From: Latrodectus hesperus
Lineage: Eukaryota > Arthropoda > Arachnida > Araneae > Theridiidae
Direction of reading: 5' to 3'
Length of the DNA: 64,000 nt
NCBI GenBank assembly: GCA_037975125.1
Contig: CM075853.1
Span: forward strand, 56,333,091 to 56,397,090
Shown here: in pieces, positions 42,223 to 52,975 of the stretch
Layout: each line of letters begins with the position of its first letter
Numbering within the stretch: position 1 is the stretch's first letter
Program-made: the position numbers and the translations under genes
The notes under the pieces: model-generated
What the model was told of the DNA's origin: nothing
Databases searched by the model: none
What the model saw: only the letters and a program-made list of their open reading frames with translations

Positions 42223-45200
42223 ATTTTCGCATAGTAGAAACCACTTACTTTTGCTTTCCCCTAATCGGTGGCTTGATTGATCGGTCTTAATCACTCAAAC
42301 CACACTCCTTGGAGACTTTTCTTTGAAAACTACAACTCAGCCTGAGTTTTACGCCAAATATCTAAAATACTGATTATTTTTTCGCCAAGATTCAACTTTA
42401 AAATTTAATAATCTATAAATTTGTTGCTTTAGAAATAAAATGCATGTTTATACATTATTATTTTTCATTTTAGTTCCTAAGTTCTAAAGTTAGTTCCTAA
42501 TTGAATTAGACGATTTTATTACACAAAAATTTTAAATCCATATGTACTTTTAAATTACTAACGAGCTTGCTTTCTTTTCTAAGTTAAATTTTAATAATTT
42601 TCCTGCTTATGCTAATTATTTCTTACATCTTACTTAATTTAATTCAGTTTTTATTGTTTTTGACGGCATTTTTTATCGACTAGTTATGACTGAAATAAAC
42701 AAATAAATTTCGTAAATGGAAATGCTGCCATCTAAACAATTAAATTTTTAACCTACAGAAAATAATTATTTTATTACAAAATTTATTTTTAAAATAAGCA
42801 AATTATTAATACGTTAGTTTTACAAATAATTATCTTTTAGCGTGGTCCATATTAGGTATAAAAGAAATTTTTAAATATAATAATCTTAACCAGAAAATTT
42901 CTTATTGTAAAATGTGGTTATATATTTACTTTACTCTTCTTATTTGAATTAAAAATTAATTTTTCTGGTTTATCTTTGAAACATAAAATGGTATATTCCA
43001 TATACGATTGATTGTGTTATTTAAATTTAAAAATATAATAAACGCATTATGTATTTCAAATAAACTTCTTTTTTAAAAAATTAAAGTTTTGAAAACAAAG
43101 AAAATTCACTTTGAAAAATCTAAATGAAATAGTATGCTAAAGTTATATGACTATAGAAATCATAGAATGTTTAAATTTAGTTGTGTTGTTATAATCTGAA
43201 TTAACGATAACAAGATATAGATGACATAAATACGATTAATTATATTAAAGGGACAAAATTGATTACAGAAATAAAATGAAGTTCAAAATGAGATATTGTG
43301 GCTTAGAAATAAATTAATTAGCTGTTCAAATTATGAAAAAAATATTTATTTTCTTAAAATACATGTGAATTTTAGCTCGCAAAAAAATCATTGTTTATTA
43401 TAAAATATAATATATTAATACAATATTTAAATTGCTAGCTCTTTTTTATAGGAATATGGTGTTATTTATTTGAGTAAAAATAAACCATATTAAAGAAAGT
43501 TAACAAATTCAGGGCAAACTTATAGTACATTAGTTATATGATGATCTAAAATATATAATTATAAAAAAAGATTCATTATTGAATATTCATTAACGTTCAT
43601 AAAACTGATAAATTTAGAATTAAATGCTTGCTATGAATTTATAAAATAAATAATTAAATAAAAAAGTAATCTTTCGATACCAAACATAACTTTTTCGCCT
43701 TAAGTAAATTTGTGATAATCTAAAACATTAATGTTTTTCTAAACTAGTAATAGATAAATATTAAGAATAGAAAAATAAATGCTTATAAAAATTTTTGTTG
43801 TTTACCTTTTCAAGTCTTAAGAATATATCCTCTGTCAATTTAAATAATGATTACTTTTTCAATTTTGATAGTATTTTTCGATTTTTATTCTTGATATATA
43901 ACTTTGTAATATTCATTGTATTGAAAGCATAATACTGTTTTAGCACATTTTATATAATTTTTTTGTACGCCTGCTCCCATTTCGACTACCTTACAATATA
44001 AAAAAGAATGCTAGCATTTATTATACGTAAAAATTCATTTGAATTTTGAAAACATTTGAGATAATTTTTTAAAAAGGAACTATATGATTAAATTCAAATT
44101 TTCAGACTTTTTTAGGTATTTATCTGTTAAGTCATTAAATCGTTTATTAATGTTAATGTTAACAATACAAAATAACAAAAACTAAAATAAAATTATTCTT
44201 TCAAAAAATAAAATGTAGTTGAAATGAAATCAAGGATATTAAATTTGAATTATTAACGCAATTTTTGAAATTTTCTGTTTTCAGAATTTTTAAAATTTAA
44301 AATAAATTGCTGTTTGGAAATTTTCTATCCAAAATTCTACCTTACTTATATAAAAAAAGAGAATATAAAGTTGATAATTTTTATAGGTTTCCTGCAATCT
44401 TTCATGATTTGATAAGCAAAATTGGTTTTGTATCATTTTGTTTCTATCATATTAATACTAGTATATTTTTTGTTATGCAGCAGTAGTTATAAATAGCTCC
44501 TATAGTATTCAAACATTTTTCACTTAATTATTTCCTTTCCTTAAAACCTTGCGTAGTTTTTTATCACAGATAGTTGAATACTAAAGGATGAGGTGTTAAA
44601 TTTATTTTCTCTACAATTTTTACAAGTATTCGACTATTAACAGTATTGTTTCAAACGGCTTCTCCCATATATCCCCTGTATATACTTCAAGACTTCGTTT
44701 CAAGGAAGATAATTCAGTGCACATGTGGCTTCCTGTGTGGTTAAAGATGTTTCCATTTAGTTACAGATGGAATGAAAGGGAATTTTATCGATTACTCTAG
44801 TTGAAGTAGACATATGAGAAACTGGTTTTTCTCACCTTGTTTCATTCCTCTCAATCTTAACAATTCTCAATTATAGATAAAGTCTCTTTTATTAGAAAAC
44901 TTTATATAGTAGAGATATATGATAATTATATAAAGGTTTTGCAACTTGTAATGCAATAAAATATTACCAATGCAAGAACTTTTCATAAAAATATTTTTAT
45001 AATGGAGTAATAATAGCCTCTTAGCATTTTATTACATATTATATTATGTAAAGTTAAATATAAGCCAATAGAAACTCGTTATAAAATTTTAAGTTTCTTT
45101 CGTGCAGTAATTTTGCCAAATTAAGTTGTAAAGATTCTTTTGTTTTTATTTATAATTATACATAAAGTTCAGTTCATAAACGCTAGATTAATATTTAAAA

Positions 45201-47369
45201 AAATAACTCGAGTAAGCACTTGTGAAACCAAATATTCCATTTACATTGAAATAAATTAAATGTAACAGTTTAAGCTTCTTATTAGTACATGCACTGATAT
45301 ATATTTCAATTCAGATTTACAAATGAAGCTAATTTTCATGTATTGTTACAAGTGATATTTTATCTAAGTTTGTTCAGTTACGAGTAGAAAAAATTAATTT
45401 AGCTAATAAATTTGGGCTTTAACGCTTTTAAATAAAAAAACAAAATTTATCTATGAAAAAAAGAGCATAAGTAATATATATTTTTAGTTCTGCTAAAAAA
45501 TTAAGTAAATTAATAATTTTAATATATTTCTAATTCATTTAGACTGTTGAATTATAGAAACGTATAAATAATCTAAATCAGCCTTGCTATGTGTGCTGAA
45601 AGTATTATAATATTATGAAAGGGTTTGAAAAATATTTATTTACTTGCATTAAATAATTATAAAGTTTCTACTTCTGTAACTTTTAAAATGGAATAAATGA
45701 GACTTCATAACGTTGCTTGAAGTACATTGCTAACTTTTTTTATCGTTCAATGATATCAATTGTTCGCCTTCATGTTACATATCCTCTGAGCTTATAGGCA
45801 ACTTATCAACTCTTCTATTAGTATAAATTACTAAATAGCAGTATATATATTTCAAATCACTATGAGGTCTATCAAAGTGCTTAACTTCAAGAATTGAGAA
45901 AAATGTATTTCCAGATGAAAGTAAATATATAATAAGGACGGCACACAATAATCTCTCTCTTTTCCTCTCTCAAATAAGTGCTTAGGAAAAGCTTTCTTAA
46001 AAAAAGGTTGTCACATATATTGAAAAAAATTAATTTAAATTCTTTTGAGTTTCAAATTCATTTTCTATTTCACCAGATTGATTCATAGTAATTGAATATT
46101 ATTTTGAGTTAATGAGAATAAGTACATTGAATACTTAACAAATGTGATTTAAGCAATTTATTTTTCGTCCATCACTTGGAATTCTTTTCGATTAAAATAC
46201 AACTTTAATTTAGAGTAAGTATCTTGTTAAAAATATCTAAATAATGTTTTTTTAATATGAAAGAAAAAAATTGTAAAAGTTATAAATGATTTTATAATAT
46301 TGTTTTAGAATGTAAATATATAAGAAATATCATAATTAAGAAAGTACACAATCAGCAAATATAATGTGTTAAAATTTCTTATACAGAACAATTTTAATGC
46401 AAGTTTATCTACATGTATTTTGCATTAAATAGTTTTATTTTTATATACAATAATGCAGAAATGAAAACTAATCCTTTTTTTGTAAATATTTAATTTTTTT
46501 GGGCTAAAAAACTTTTCCAAATATTTAAATATAAAGTGAAAGTAATTTTTCAGATATAGTATAAACCAAGAACATTACACACATTTATTCACAATGTTTT
46601 GCAAATTTTCTAATGTTATGTTTAATTGTTTAAACTCAAAACATTTATAGATGAATAAATTGAAAAGCTTTTATTAATGTTTTTTAAAATAACATTATAA
46701 AAATTGAAAAATAATTAAGCCTTTTATTTTCATATAAACACTACACTAATTACTACATAGATGTATTCATATAAAGTAAAAATTTGTTTGTGTTAAGAAA
46801 AATATAATGTGAGAAAATGTATTTTTACTAACATTATTTTATCTTACTGTAATAAAAATTTGAAAAGCTTCTGTGTCTCATTCAAAAAGAGAAATTTCCA
46901 TTATACAGAAAATAATAAATATACAAGCTAATGTGACGAGCAACTTTCTAAATTAAACTGCGTAAGAAATCCAAAACATCATAATTTGTGGATACCGTTT
47001 TTCTTTGAATTTCATATTATTTACCAAGTCAACCTAAAAATACTGAGGAATATCTTCAATCATTTTCAATTACACAAAAAATAGTTACTTATTAATAATT
47101 TTTGCTTTTTAAGTTTTATACAAAAAAAGATATACGTTTTCGTTTTAACCACTTTTATTGGGATGTACAATTCTTTCTGGCAAATGCATACAACCCTAGA
47201 TAGGGTAGTTAGTAGTAAGTGACATCCCCTCCCTCTAAATTGAGCGATGTGACAGTTTTCAGGGGGTAGGAAATGTTCCCAATGAGAATGGGAAACAGTC
47301 GACGATTTTTGTATAGTTTAGGGACGTGGGTAAAAGTAGTACATCTGGTTTTAAAGAGGAAACATTTTT

Positions 47370-47393
47370 CGCAGATTCTTGAAATTTTCTGCG
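47370..47393. repeat. Subterminal palindrome, right end of TTAA element
   Basis: CGCAGA (47370-47375) and TCTGCG (47388-47393) form a 6-bp stem around 12 nt, one base inside the terminal repeat. The placement mirrors the palindrome next to the left terminal repeat, although the sequence differs. Confidence 0.6.
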
Positions 47394-49181
47394 CCGCTGA
47401 GTCGGTTAATAAAGTCTTATAACCCTTTAATGGAATCTAGGTGTAACTCTCTAGTATGGATAATGCTTAAAGCAGTTAATCTAGGGAGGGCAAGAGCCTC
47501 GCATTCGTAAATGATATGCTTGGCCGTTTCCTCTTGCGTATGACATTTCCTGCAGATAGGGTCTTGATGAAACAGTCCCATTTTGTGGAGGTGTTTTCTG
47601 AAATAGTAGTGCCCAATTATGAAGCCTACGATTAAACGTATCTTCTGCCTAGAGCACCTTAGAATTTCAGAGGCAATCCTCGCTGATGATCCACAGATCA
47701 TACTTTTAGCGTGGGTTTGACCAGGAGTGTTGAGCCAAGCTTCATACATCCTCCGTCTCTCCCATCTAAGAACATTGGTTTTTGCGGTCTTCAAATTGAT
47801 CCCACAAAGAGGTTCTGGACCAATGGGAACAAAAGACGAACCTTTTTTAGCAAGCTCATCAGCCCTTTCATTACCTTCGATACCTTTCTGCCCTGGTACC
47901 CATACAAGGATCACCTTGTTTCTAGTTGCCAGCTCTATAAGAAGGTTTCTACACTCCAAAATCATTTTAGATTTGATTTCGAAAGAATTAAGTGCTTTTA
48001 AAGCGGCTTGATTGTCACTGAAAATGAGAATCCGCTTATCGTAGTAGCCCTTCTTCATATTTAGTCGCAGACAATAGATAATGGCCAAAACTTCTGCCTA
48101 AAAGACTATAGCTTGTCGCCCAAGTCTTACAGACAAGCTGATTCTTGGTGACACGCCACATACTCCCAGTCCTGAGAGGCTGTTCTTCAGTGATCCATCT
48201 GTGTACCAGATTAGATCTCCTGTTTTAGTTTCAAGCATGCTGTTATCCCATTCGTCTCTAGTTGGAAAAACTATTTCAAATGTCCTATCAAACATGTATG
48301 TTTTTTTCTATGATGTCAGAGGGCATCAGGAAAGTAGAAACTTTAATTTCCTGGTGATGCCCCTGTGCTCTTTGGCAACAGGCTGGTCATACCAGTGGTT
48401 TTGCAGCTTCATTCTGTATGCAGTCATTCTTGCAACGCTGCAACTGAAGATGTCCAAGGGAGTCAGATCCAACACAACCTCCAATGCTCTGGTTGGCGTG
48501 GTGGACATTGCTCCCGTGATGCAGAAACAGGCCAGTCTTTGTAGATCTCCCAGTCTGTCAATCACAGTCTTCTGTTCCACCCTACGCCACCAGATCACAC
48601 AGGCATATATGAGAATGGGCCTGACAAAAGCTGTGTGCATCCATAACATCAGTTTTGGATGTAAACCCCAGTTTTTACCAAGCATTCGCCTGCAAATCAT
48701 AATGCTTTTCTTTGCTCGGTTAATCCTATCATCAATGTGCTTATTCCAGGTGAGTTTCTGGTCTAAATAGATGCCCAGATACTTCACCTCTGAAGCCAGA
48801 TTGATTTCAATATCAAAAAGTCTTGGTATGAAAAAAACCTTTCCGTTTCTTTTTGCGTTTAAAAAGTACAAGGTAGGTTTTCTGAGGATTAACCATCAGG
48901 TCCCTATCCATGCACCATTGACCTACATAACTTAGAGCATTCTGCATGAGATGACAAGTTATGTCGAAATCTTTGCCAAGGATAAGGATGACAATGTCAT
49001 CAGCATATCCTTGCGTATAATAGCCCCTATCATTTAGATGTTTTATAAGGCTATTTACAACTAGGTTCCAAAGTAATGGTGACAGAACATCTCCTTGAGG
49101 ACAACCTCTAGTAGTCTTTTTTTCAAATGATTCACCGAAGATGTTCATTTGTATACATCTATCCGAAATTAAGGTCTCATT

Positions 49182-49979
49182 CCTGGAACCAGGGGATACG
49201 CGTACCTTCCTGGGGCTTGAGCAGCCACCAGGCGCCTCAGCATGTGGTGGATAGCCGATTGTCGTGTAGGAATGACAGGATAGCCTTGAATATTGAATCA
49301 GAGGCCGCGAACCAGCTCCCGTAAACCCTGGTGTTATGCGACCCGTGCCTAGGGTTATTTGGCACCGCGGTAATGGTGCCTCTAGTTGCCTGGTGAACTT
49401 CTAGAGTAATTTGCCTTCCCCAGTAACTCAGGCAATGCTGGGTGGACTTATTACCTGAGCTTATTAATTGTTATCTTGTGGCTGAAATGACACAAGGAAT
49501 AAAAAACTTTTCTGCATTTGCAGATGAAGCCTCTGAAGTAGACCTTGCTGAAAAAAACAAGGGAACTCAGAGGCAATCTAGTGAAGGGGCAGTAATGAAT
49601 CCTTCACTTGAGATAGAAATGACCTCCAAACCATCTTCTGGTGAAAGTCGGGAAGCTATCGCTAGCATGACTGACTTTCTGACCAGATGGGACTGTTTCA
49701 GCAAGACCCTATCTGCAGGAAATGTCATACGCAAGAGGAAACGGCAGAGCATATCATTTACGTATGCGAGGCTCTTGCCCTCCCTAGATTAACTACTTTA
49801 GGCATCATCTATATTAGAGAGTTACACCTAGACTCCATTAACGGGTTATCGGCCTTTATTAATAAAGTGGGTGACCCGAGCAACTGGAACTAGGAAACAT
49901 AGGGTTTGGAGTTAATTGTACAAAATGCTGATAAAAGCAGAGGTGCCCAATGACATACAAACCCAACTCTAAGAAGAAG
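49182..49979 (+). mobile_element. Internally deleted derivative of the same non-LTR family, nested in opposite orientation
   Basis: Begins CCTGGAACCAGG, the same 5' end as the host element, and ends (AAG)n after ATGACATACAAACCC. It contains the 5' UTR and the start of ORF1 up to FLTR (about 49682), joined directly to the last ~70 codons of ORF2 (MGLFQQDPICRKCHTQEE...DPSNWN, 49687-49893) and the 3' UTR. About 4 kb of ORF1-ORF2 is missing; the junction has at most 1-3 bases of overlap and puts ORF2 out of frame with ORF1. The target duplication is AAGGTCTCATT (49171-49181) and AAGGCCTCATT (49980-49990), 11 bp with one difference. It lies in host RT codons: the reading NE(T/A)LISDRC rejoins across it. 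Such a copy must have been mobilised in trans. Confidence 0.92.
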
Positions 49980-51550
49980 AAGGCCTCATTCCAAGTTCAC
50001 AGGGTCTGATTAATCCCTGCCTCTCTAAGTGCATTGAGGATGGATGGATGGGAAGTGTTATCAAAGGCACCCTGGATGTCGAGGAAAGTTGCCAAGACAA
50101 TATCTTTTTGATCCAGAGTGGTTTCAATCTTGGAAACTAGCTGATGTAGAGCAGTTTCAGTAGATTTGCCGGGTTGATAGGCAAATTGAAGAGCATGCAA
50201 GGGACTATTACAGGAATGAAAACAATCCTAGTCTTTTGCCGTATCTTTGGTATGTAACCCAGTGCCAAGCTAGTTCTGTAAATTCTAGTTAGCACTGGTA
50301 TGACAACCTCCTCTGACTTCTGGATCATGATGGGCATAATTCCATCAGGCCCTGGGCATTTTAGAGGTTTAAAAGCAAAGATTGCCCATTTAACAATGTT
50401 GTAGTTTACGATATTTTAGCGATGGTCCATTGATTGCTATTGACTCTTTGCAAAGAGGCAATGCAGTGCTCCCCTTCGTTGCTATAAATATCTCTAGCTC
50501 CTGGAAAGTGGGTTCTGGTCATAATTTCCATAACATCTTTTCCGGAAGCAGCAAAACTACCCTCCTCTCCTTTAGGGTGCCAACCAAAATAGGTTCATTC
50601 CTTTTAAGGAGTTTCTGGAGTCTAGCTCCTTCAGAAATAGAATCTATCTCTTCACAGAACTTTCTCCAGGAGTTAATTTTTCTTTTTCTAACAAGTTTGT
50701 TATAATTAGTAAGGGCCGTTTTATAGTTCTCTCATTCACCATTTTTCTTGGATTTATTAAAAAGTTTTCTAACATTTGCTCTTTCGGCTGCTAGAGAGTC
50801 ATTTCACCAAGAACATTGGAGTTTAGCTCTCCTAATGCGAATAGGGCAATTGTTATGATAAGAATCTAGAATACTACTCTGCAGAAGGTCTGCTGTAACT
50901 TCTAGATCGTAGTTGTCTCTAATAGGTCTTTTCCCGAGCTCAATCAACCCAGTTAGTTCCTCCTGGAATTTCTTCCAGTCCGTCCTAACTGGGTCTCTGA
51001 ATATGTGATCCAAACACACATTAGAGTGTATTTCAAAATGGATGTTTTGATGATCTGAGCCAGAAGGTCTGCCATATACTTTCCAATTTTTGATATTTTT
51101 ACTAATCAGCGTTGTCGCTATAGTAATGTCAATTACTTCAGATCGATTGGAAGTAATGAAAGTTGGTTTGTTGCCCTAATTTAGAATAATCTAACCCGTA
51201 GTTTAGAATGAATTCTAGAAGGCATTCACCTCTGTTATTTGTGTCCGTACTTCCCCAGAAAACATGATGAGCATTACAGTCTAGTCCTAGGACACCTGTA
51301 AGTTGTTATCTCTGCAAAAGTTCATGAGCTTATGCAGAGAATGGTCAGGTGGAGCTTTCTCTTCATAGGGCAGGTATCCAGAGCCAAAAACAATTTCCCT
51401 GTCCTTACCCTCTATGTTGAGTGTGACTTTCACAGCTGTCAGGTCCCTAAGGATAAATTCATAGAGGGGAAGAAACTCAATGTTTTTATGTAAGAGTATA
51501 CAAGTTCTAGCGTTACCATTAGTACAATAGATAAGCTTACCTTTAGTTCC

Positions 51551-51612
51551 TTTGAGGCCACTGATTCTCCCCATAACCAACCAGGGTTAGGGGGAGAATC
51601 AGTGGCCTCAAA
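51551..51612. repeat. Perfect 22-bp inverted duplication inside the endonuclease frame
   Basis: TTTGAGGCCACTG...TCTCCCC (51551-51572) is repeated in perfect inverted form at 51591-51612. After one mismatch the stem extends five more pairs, leaving a six-nt loop (AACCAG). The left arm is normal coding sequence (minus strand RISGLKG). The right arm replaces the expected continuation after HLALI, so it is a secondary inverted copy that breaks the frame. Confidence 0.88.
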
Positions 51613-51908
51613 TCAATCAGGGCCAGGTGTATATCCCCAGCAAGAAACTTCTTACTGAGGTTATTAGTACCACTTCTACTGTGGTGGAGGTTGGCTTGAA
51701 CTACCTTCACCCCCATCAGCAGGAGCAGGTTTGTTAAGTACTTTAGCCTGCACTTGGTGAAGTCCAATATGAAACTTATATCCCTTTACACAGTGTGGCA
51801 GCATCTAGTTCAAGCACACTAAGAACGATGGTCCACCCAGATGGGTCTTTCTTTATGTTAAGAACGTTCCACTCCATTGGAGTGACCCCACCGTTCTGAG
51901 CCTCGATT

Positions 51909-52718
51909 TTATTCAGGCTCCAGTTCACTACAGATTTTCGGCAGTTTTGCAATTATCTTGGTGGTTCTGATAAGTTTCTTTGCCTCACCCACCAAGAGTT
52001 TTTGTTCCTGCCAAGGGCATATGTCACTGACATTCTGTTCCAGCCAATTTGAGCTCTCCAGATCTGCACAGTTGATAATAAGTGCCCCATTCTTAAGTTT
52101 ACAGGATAGGAAGGTTGGGGCAAAACCCTCCTCATTCCTTCCTATTTTCCTGGTTAACAAGAGTTCCAGGTCGAAGGCCTGTTTCTCTGTTAACCGTTTT
52201 TCCGGATGACCCTCTAAGAGCACAGCCATCTTAATCGCCGTGAGAGTCGCCCTGTAAGTAAATCCCTCAGGTCCTTCTCTCTTGGCAGCCTTTCCGGCCT
52301 TGCCCTGGTTCGTCCGGTTGGCGGGATGCTTCTTGCCTTTGGTTGCCTTAAGTTTTTCAACCCAAGTCCCCTAAGCGATTTTGCGCTCCTTCACCAGCTT
52401 CTTTTTCTGGGCACCAGAGAGTCTCTTTTTAAGCTTGATTCTGGTCAGAGAGTCAGTCATGCTAGAGATAGTTTCCTGACTCTCACCAGAATAAGAGGGT
52501 TTGGCGGTCATTTCTACCTCCTGTGAAGGTTTCATTGCTGTTCCTTCACTAGATTGTCTCTGAGTTCCCTTGTCTTTTTCAGCAAGGTCTGCTTCAGAGG
52601 TTTCACCTGCAAATGCAGAAAGGTTTGTTATTTTTAATGTCTTTTCAGCCAAAGAATAACAGTTAATAAGCTCAGGTAATATGACAGTCCACCCAGCATT
52701 GCCTGAGTTACTGGGCAA
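51909..52718 (-). pseudogene. Non-LTR ORF1 (nucleic-acid-binding, DUF4780-like), one internal stop
   Basis: One continuous minus-strand frame of about 269 codons, interrupted by a single TAG at 52371-52373. The first part is hydrophilic (LPELINCYSLAEKTLKITN, GTQRQSSEGTAMKPS). The middle is Lys-rich (KLKKRLSGAQKKKL, then KATKGKKHPANRTNQGK). The C-terminal part, AIKMAVLLEGHPEKRL...FLSCKLKNGALIINCADLESSNWL, resembles the DUF4780 domain seen in ORF1 of some arthropod LINEs. ORF1 proteins bind element RNA as chaperones. The frame opens after a TAA at 52725-52727 and lacks an ATG near its start (TTG at 52718); the nested derivative also lacks one there, so the true start is uncertain. Confidence 0.85.
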
Positions 52719-52975
52719 GGCAAATTACTCTAGAAGTTCTCCAAGCAACTAGAGGCTCCGTTAAGACACCAATACCGCGGTGTCAATTAGCCCTAGGCAC
52801 GGATCGCATAACACCAGGGTTTACGGGAGCTGGTTCGCGGCCTCTGATTCTATATTCAAGTCTATCCTGTCATTCCTACAGGACATTCGGCGATCCACCA
52901 CCTGCCGACGCGCCTGGTGACTGTTCAAGCCCCAGGAAGATACGCGTACCCCCTGGTTCCAGGGACAGCAGTAAT

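Larger units (their letters stand above)
42067..47405. mobile_element. TTAA-specific DNA transposon, 5.34 kb, non-autonomous (piggyBac-, Kolobok- or Sola3-like)
   Basis: Perfect 11-bp terminal inverted repeats CCGACTCAGCG (42067-42077, and the reverse complement at 47395-47405) are flanked by TTAA at 42063-42066 and 47406-47409. Removing the element and one TTAA joins GACTTTATTAA to TAAAGTGGGTGACC. The uninterrupted homologue at about 49855-49875 reads CTTTATTAATAAAGTGGGTG, so the target is restored exactly. TTAA duplications are known for piggyBac, Kolobok and Sola3; a CC start suits piggyBac best. The ~5 kb interior is AT-rich like the host spacer and has no transposase motif or long frame. 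Both ends carry GC-rich palindromes. Confidence 0.88.
42032..51716 (-). pseudogene. Non-LTR ORF2: endonuclease, reverse transcriptase, RNase H; disrupted
   Basis: Starts at the ATG at 51716 (MGVKVVQANLHHSRSGTNN, typical endonuclease N-terminus). Endonuclease: GLDCNAHHVFWGSTD near 51290-51250 and SGSDHQNIHF near 51050. Reverse transcriptase: FAYQPGKSTETALHQL and TFLDIQGAFD (50180-50060), then after the nested insertion RGCPQGDVLSPLLWN (about 49110-49066) and YADD (48996-49007). RNase H: WYTDGS (near 48200), FSDNQAAL, WVPGQKGIEGNERADELA. C-terminal zinc knuckle CRKCHTQEETAKHIIYEC near 47550-47500. The last residues (NKVGDPSNWN, stop at 42032) lie beyond the TTAA element. Lesions include an inverted duplication at 51551-51612, several frameshifts, a TGA just before the nested insertion, a TAG at 48098-48100 (Q expected before AEVLA) and a TAA at 47417-47419. 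Confidence 0.92.
41950..52964 (-). mobile_element. Non-LTR retrotransposon (Jockey/I-like, two ORFs) with two nested insertions
   Basis: Read on the minus strand from 52964 to 41950. The 5' end is CCCTGGAACCAGG; then come a UTR of about 250 nt, ORF1, ORF2 (endonuclease, reverse transcriptase, RNase H, C-terminal CCHC) and a short 3' UTR ending in an A/T-rich tail (AATAATAAG). The flanks ACAGCAGTAAT (52965-52975) and ACGGCATTAAT (41939-41949) agree at 9 of 11 positions, a probable 11-bp target duplication. Subtracting the TTAA element (with one TTAA) and the nested derivative (with one target copy) leaves about 4,863 bp, normal for a full-length element of this type. Both ORFs carry many lesions, so the copy is old and dead. 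Family placement rests on RT motifs plus RNase H; the exact clade is not resolved. Confidence 0.92.

Noticed and set aside
42032..42244. Arg-rich 70-codon minus-strand frame
   Set aside because: It crosses the boundary between the TTAA element's subterminal palindromes and the LINE 3' end; only its last dozen codons are real ORF2.
48201..48770. 189-codon plus-strand open frame
   Set aside because: Antisense of the LINE RT/RNase H coding region, where the minus strand shows clear protein motifs.
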